Source: CAZNLH01 sp964573995 | GTDB taxonomy: Bacteria > Gemmatimonadota > CAZMKB01 > CAZNLH01 | Direction of reading: 5' to 3' | Length of the DNA: 64,000 nucleotides | Assembly: GCA_964573995.1 (NCBI GenBank) | Contig: CAZNLH010000010.1 | Coordinates: 1 to 64,000 of the forward strand | Shown here: one piece after another, positions 62,255-64,000 of the stretch | Layout of the letters: every line of letters begins with the position of its first letter | Numbering within the stretch: the stretch's first letter is position 1 | Translations under genes and position numbers: made by a program | Notes under the pieces: generated by a model | Database searches by the model: none | Seen by the model: only the letters and a program-made list of their open reading frames with translations | Told to the model about the DNA's origin: nothing

Positions 62255-62563
62255 TCAAGATTTGATCTGAACGTGTACCCCCGCGGGTAGATCGAGTTTC
62301 TTGAGGGCCTCGATAGTGTGAGACTTTGGATCCAGGATGGTGATCAGCCTCTTGTGGACCTTCATCTCGAACTGCTCCCGCGATTTCTTGTCTATATGAG
62401 GTGATCTAAGCACGGTGATCAGTTTCCGTTTGGTAGGTAAAGGAATTGGTCCCGATACAACCGAACCCGTTTTCTGAGCAGTCTTCACAATCTCGCTCGC
62501 TGACTTGTCAATCAGCACGTGATCGAAGGACTTCAACCTTATCTTAATACGCTGGATGGCCAT
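62255..62563 (-). CDS. rpsJ: 30S ribosomal protein S10
   Basis: A 30S head protein also used with NusB in antitermination. The 102 residues show IRIRLKSFDH-like KIRLKSFDHVLIDKSASEIV, SGPIPLPTKRKLITVLRSPH and HKRLITILDPKSHTIEAL. It lies seven bases after tuf and leads the S10 series. Confidence 0.97.
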   Translation of the reverse strand: MAIQRIKIRLKSFDHVLIDKSASEIVKTAQKTGSVVSGPIPLPTKRKLITVLRSPHIDKKSREQFEMKVHKRLITILDPKSHTIEALKKLDLPAGVHVQIKS

Positions 62564-62570
62564 ACCCGCC

Positions 62571-63785
62571 TCACTCTATGATTTCGGTAACGACGCCGGC
62601 GCCGACCGTCCTGCCGCCCTCACGGATGGCAAACCTCAACTCCTGCTCCATCGCTATCGGCGTGATCAACTCCACCTCCATCGTCACGTTGTCCCCGGGC
62701 ATCACCATCTCACGCCCCTCCGGCAACTTTACACTGCCCGTTACATCCGTCGTACGAAAATAAAACTGCGGCCTGTATCCAGTGAAAAACGGCGTGTGAC
62801 GACCACCCTCCTCCTTCTTCAATACGTATACCTCACCCTTGAACTTCGTGTGAGGCGTGATGCTACCAGGCGCCGCTATCACCATACCACGATCCAACTC
62901 ATCCTTACCTACTCCACGCAACAATAAACCCACATTGTCACCAGCCTGACCCTCATCCAATAACTTCCTGAACATCTCCACACCCGTCACTACCGTCTTA
63001 CGATTACCCGCACCCAATCCCACCAACTCCACCTCATCACCTACCTTCACTACCCCACGATCTATCCTACCTGTACCTACCGTACCACGACCCGTTATCG
63101 AAAATATGTCCTCCACAGGCATCAAAAAAGGACGATCTATAACACGCTGAGGCGTCGGTATGTACTCGTCTATCGCCCCCATCAACCTCCATATACTACC
63201 ACACCACTGACAATCCTCCTTACCACACCCACACTCCAATGCCTTCAATGCCGACCCACTCACCACAGGCACCTCATCACCAGGAAACTCATACTTACTC
63301 AATAACTCACGAACCTCTAACTCCACCAACTCCAATAACTCCGGATCATCCACCTGATCCACCTTGTTTAAATATACCACTATGCTCGGCACATTCACCT
63401 GACGCGCCAATAATACATGCTCACGAGTCTGAGGCATAGGACCATCCGCAGCACTCACTACCAATATCGCACCATCCATCTGCGCAGCACCAGTGATCAT
63501 GTTCTTTACATAATCCGCATGACCAGGACAATCCACATGAGCATAATGACGAGACTTCGTCTCATACTCCACATGAGATACCTGTATCGTTAAACCACGC
63601 TCCTTCTCCTCAGGCGCCTTGTCTATCTGATCATAAGGCACCCAATCCGCACTGCCCAACTCACCCCCAGACTTGCTCAATACCAACGTCATCGCACTCG
63701 TCAACGTACTCTTACCATGATCCACATGCCCAATCGTTCCTACATTCACATGCGGCTTCGTCCGCTCATACCTCTGCTTCGACAT
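62571..63785 (-). CDS. tuf: Elongation factor Tu
   Basis: Delivers aminoacyl-tRNA to the ribosome. The 404 residues have G1 GHVDHGKS (19-26), DCPGHADYVKNMITGAAQMD, NKVD (140-143) and all three domains. An insertion at residues 185-195 carries four cysteines (CGCGKEDCQWC), seen in some bacterial phyla. The switch region reads KERGLTIQVSHVEYET. Codon choice differs sharply from the neighbouring ribosomal genes: Leu is mostly TTG/TTA and Asp, His and Tyr mostly end in T. Confidence 0.98.
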   Translation of the reverse strand: MSKQRYERTKPHVNVGTIGHVDHGKSTLTSAMTLVLSKSGGELGSADWVPYDQIDKAPEEKERGLTIQVSHVEYETKSRHYAHVDCPGHADYVKNMITGAAQMDGAILVVSAADGPMPQTREHVLLARQVNVPSIVVYLNKVDQVDDPELLELVELEVRELLSKYEFPGDEVPVVSGSALKALECGCGKEDCQWCGSIWRLMGAIDEYIPTPQRVIDRPFLMPVEDIFSITGRGTVGTGRIDRGVVKVGDEVELVGLGAGNRKTVVTGVEMFRKLLDEGQAGDNVGLLLRGVGKDELDRGMVIAAPGSITPHTKFKGEVYVLKKEEGGRHTPFFTGYRPQFYFRTTDVTGSVKLPEGREMVMPGDNVTMEVELITPIAMEQELRFAIREGGRTVGAGVVTEIIE

Positions 63786-63871
63786 CTGCTACCTCCTCCT
63801 CTTTATATTTCAGAATCAAACCCGATCGTCATCATTATTACGCATTGAGCGCCGCGAAGACGACCAGCATG

Positions 63872-64000
63872 CTACCTGGCTACACTCCGACTGTAAGGCG
63901 CTCGATGTGAGACCTCCTCCGACCTGTCTCTCTCAACCTTGTTGTAATGGGAGAACTCCATGGTATACACCGCCCTCCCCTGGGTTATAGACCTCAGTAC
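63872..64000 (-). CDS. fusA: Elongation factor G, C-terminal end (partial)
   Basis: Only the last 42 codons are in the window; the gene continues past the right edge. The sequence VLRSITQGRAVYTMEFSHYN is the conserved end of EF-G domain V. The tail KVERDRSEEVSHRAPYSRSV is longer than usual and stops with TAG at 63872-63874. It is 86 bases upstream of tuf, the normal str-operon order. Confidence 0.9.
   Translation of the reverse strand, partial: VLRSITQGRAVYTMEFSHYNKVERDRSEEVSHRAPYSRSVAR

Overview
The window is bacterial chromosomal DNA, mostly housekeeping genes on the minus strand. The organism looks like an uncultured diderm (two-membrane) bacterium from a poorly cultivated phylum. Supporting signs are two predicted outer-membrane beta-barrels, a lipoprotein with a lipobox, a secreted-protein tail of the kind found in FCB-type candidate phyla (NYPNPFNPVTTI followed by a FlgD-like fold), a short archaeal/eukaryote-type prolyl-tRNA synthetase, and EF-Tu with a four-cysteine insertion. 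I cannot name the phylum from sequence alone.

Layout. 0.2-3.1 kb (+): oligopeptide transporter and an M29-like aminopeptidase. 3.2-15.6 kb (-): PilZ/guaA, proS, Nudix, an outer-membrane barrel with a TPR protein, rsmA, then the tight recJ-rsmD-coaD-aminotransferase run, preceded by the RNase P RNA gene, an RNase HI, a zinc-ribbon protein and two tRNAs under one promoter. 15.8-20.4 kb: a gene-poor island beside the tRNAs, with a truncated LVIVD surface protein joined to a transposase fragment, an IS91-like remnant, one intact ARPP-1 gene with a consensus promoter, and a frameshifted UPF0145 relic. 20.5-27.1 kb (-): a macromolecular-synthesis operon in the order rpsU-mutS2-dnaG-rpoD, with an intrinsic terminator after rpsU. 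27.2-34.5 kb (-): hrcA-dnaJ-rsmE-HIT, dprA, and an MFS transporter coupled to obgE. 34.8-44.5 kb: ispG (+), then tatD, secF, secD, a PorV-like barrel, a DNRLRE lipoprotein, DUF1844 and alr (-), and mazG (+). 44.5-64 kb (-): a GHL10 glycosidase-like protein followed by the complete alpha, spc and S10 ribosomal gene series up to tuf and the end of fusA.

How the genes fit together. The right third builds the ribosome, the SecY translocon, RNA polymerase alpha and translation factors. SecDF, two barrels and a lipoprotein serve export and the envelope. The recJ cluster and its upstream RNAs combine tRNA maturation, RNA-DNA hybrid removal, rRNA methylation and DNA repair. Regulatory signals that can be read directly include several sigma-70 promoters (one a perfect TTGACA-17-TATAAT), two intrinsic terminators, a palindromic operator inside the MFS promoter, and exact DnaA boxes at two intergenic sites. 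No CRISPR array, prophage, rRNA operon or replication origin was found. Nothing here is clearly a new defence system; the most unusual items are the ARPP-1 island, the DnaA-box pair, the attenuated rpsU operon and the atypical codon use of tuf.
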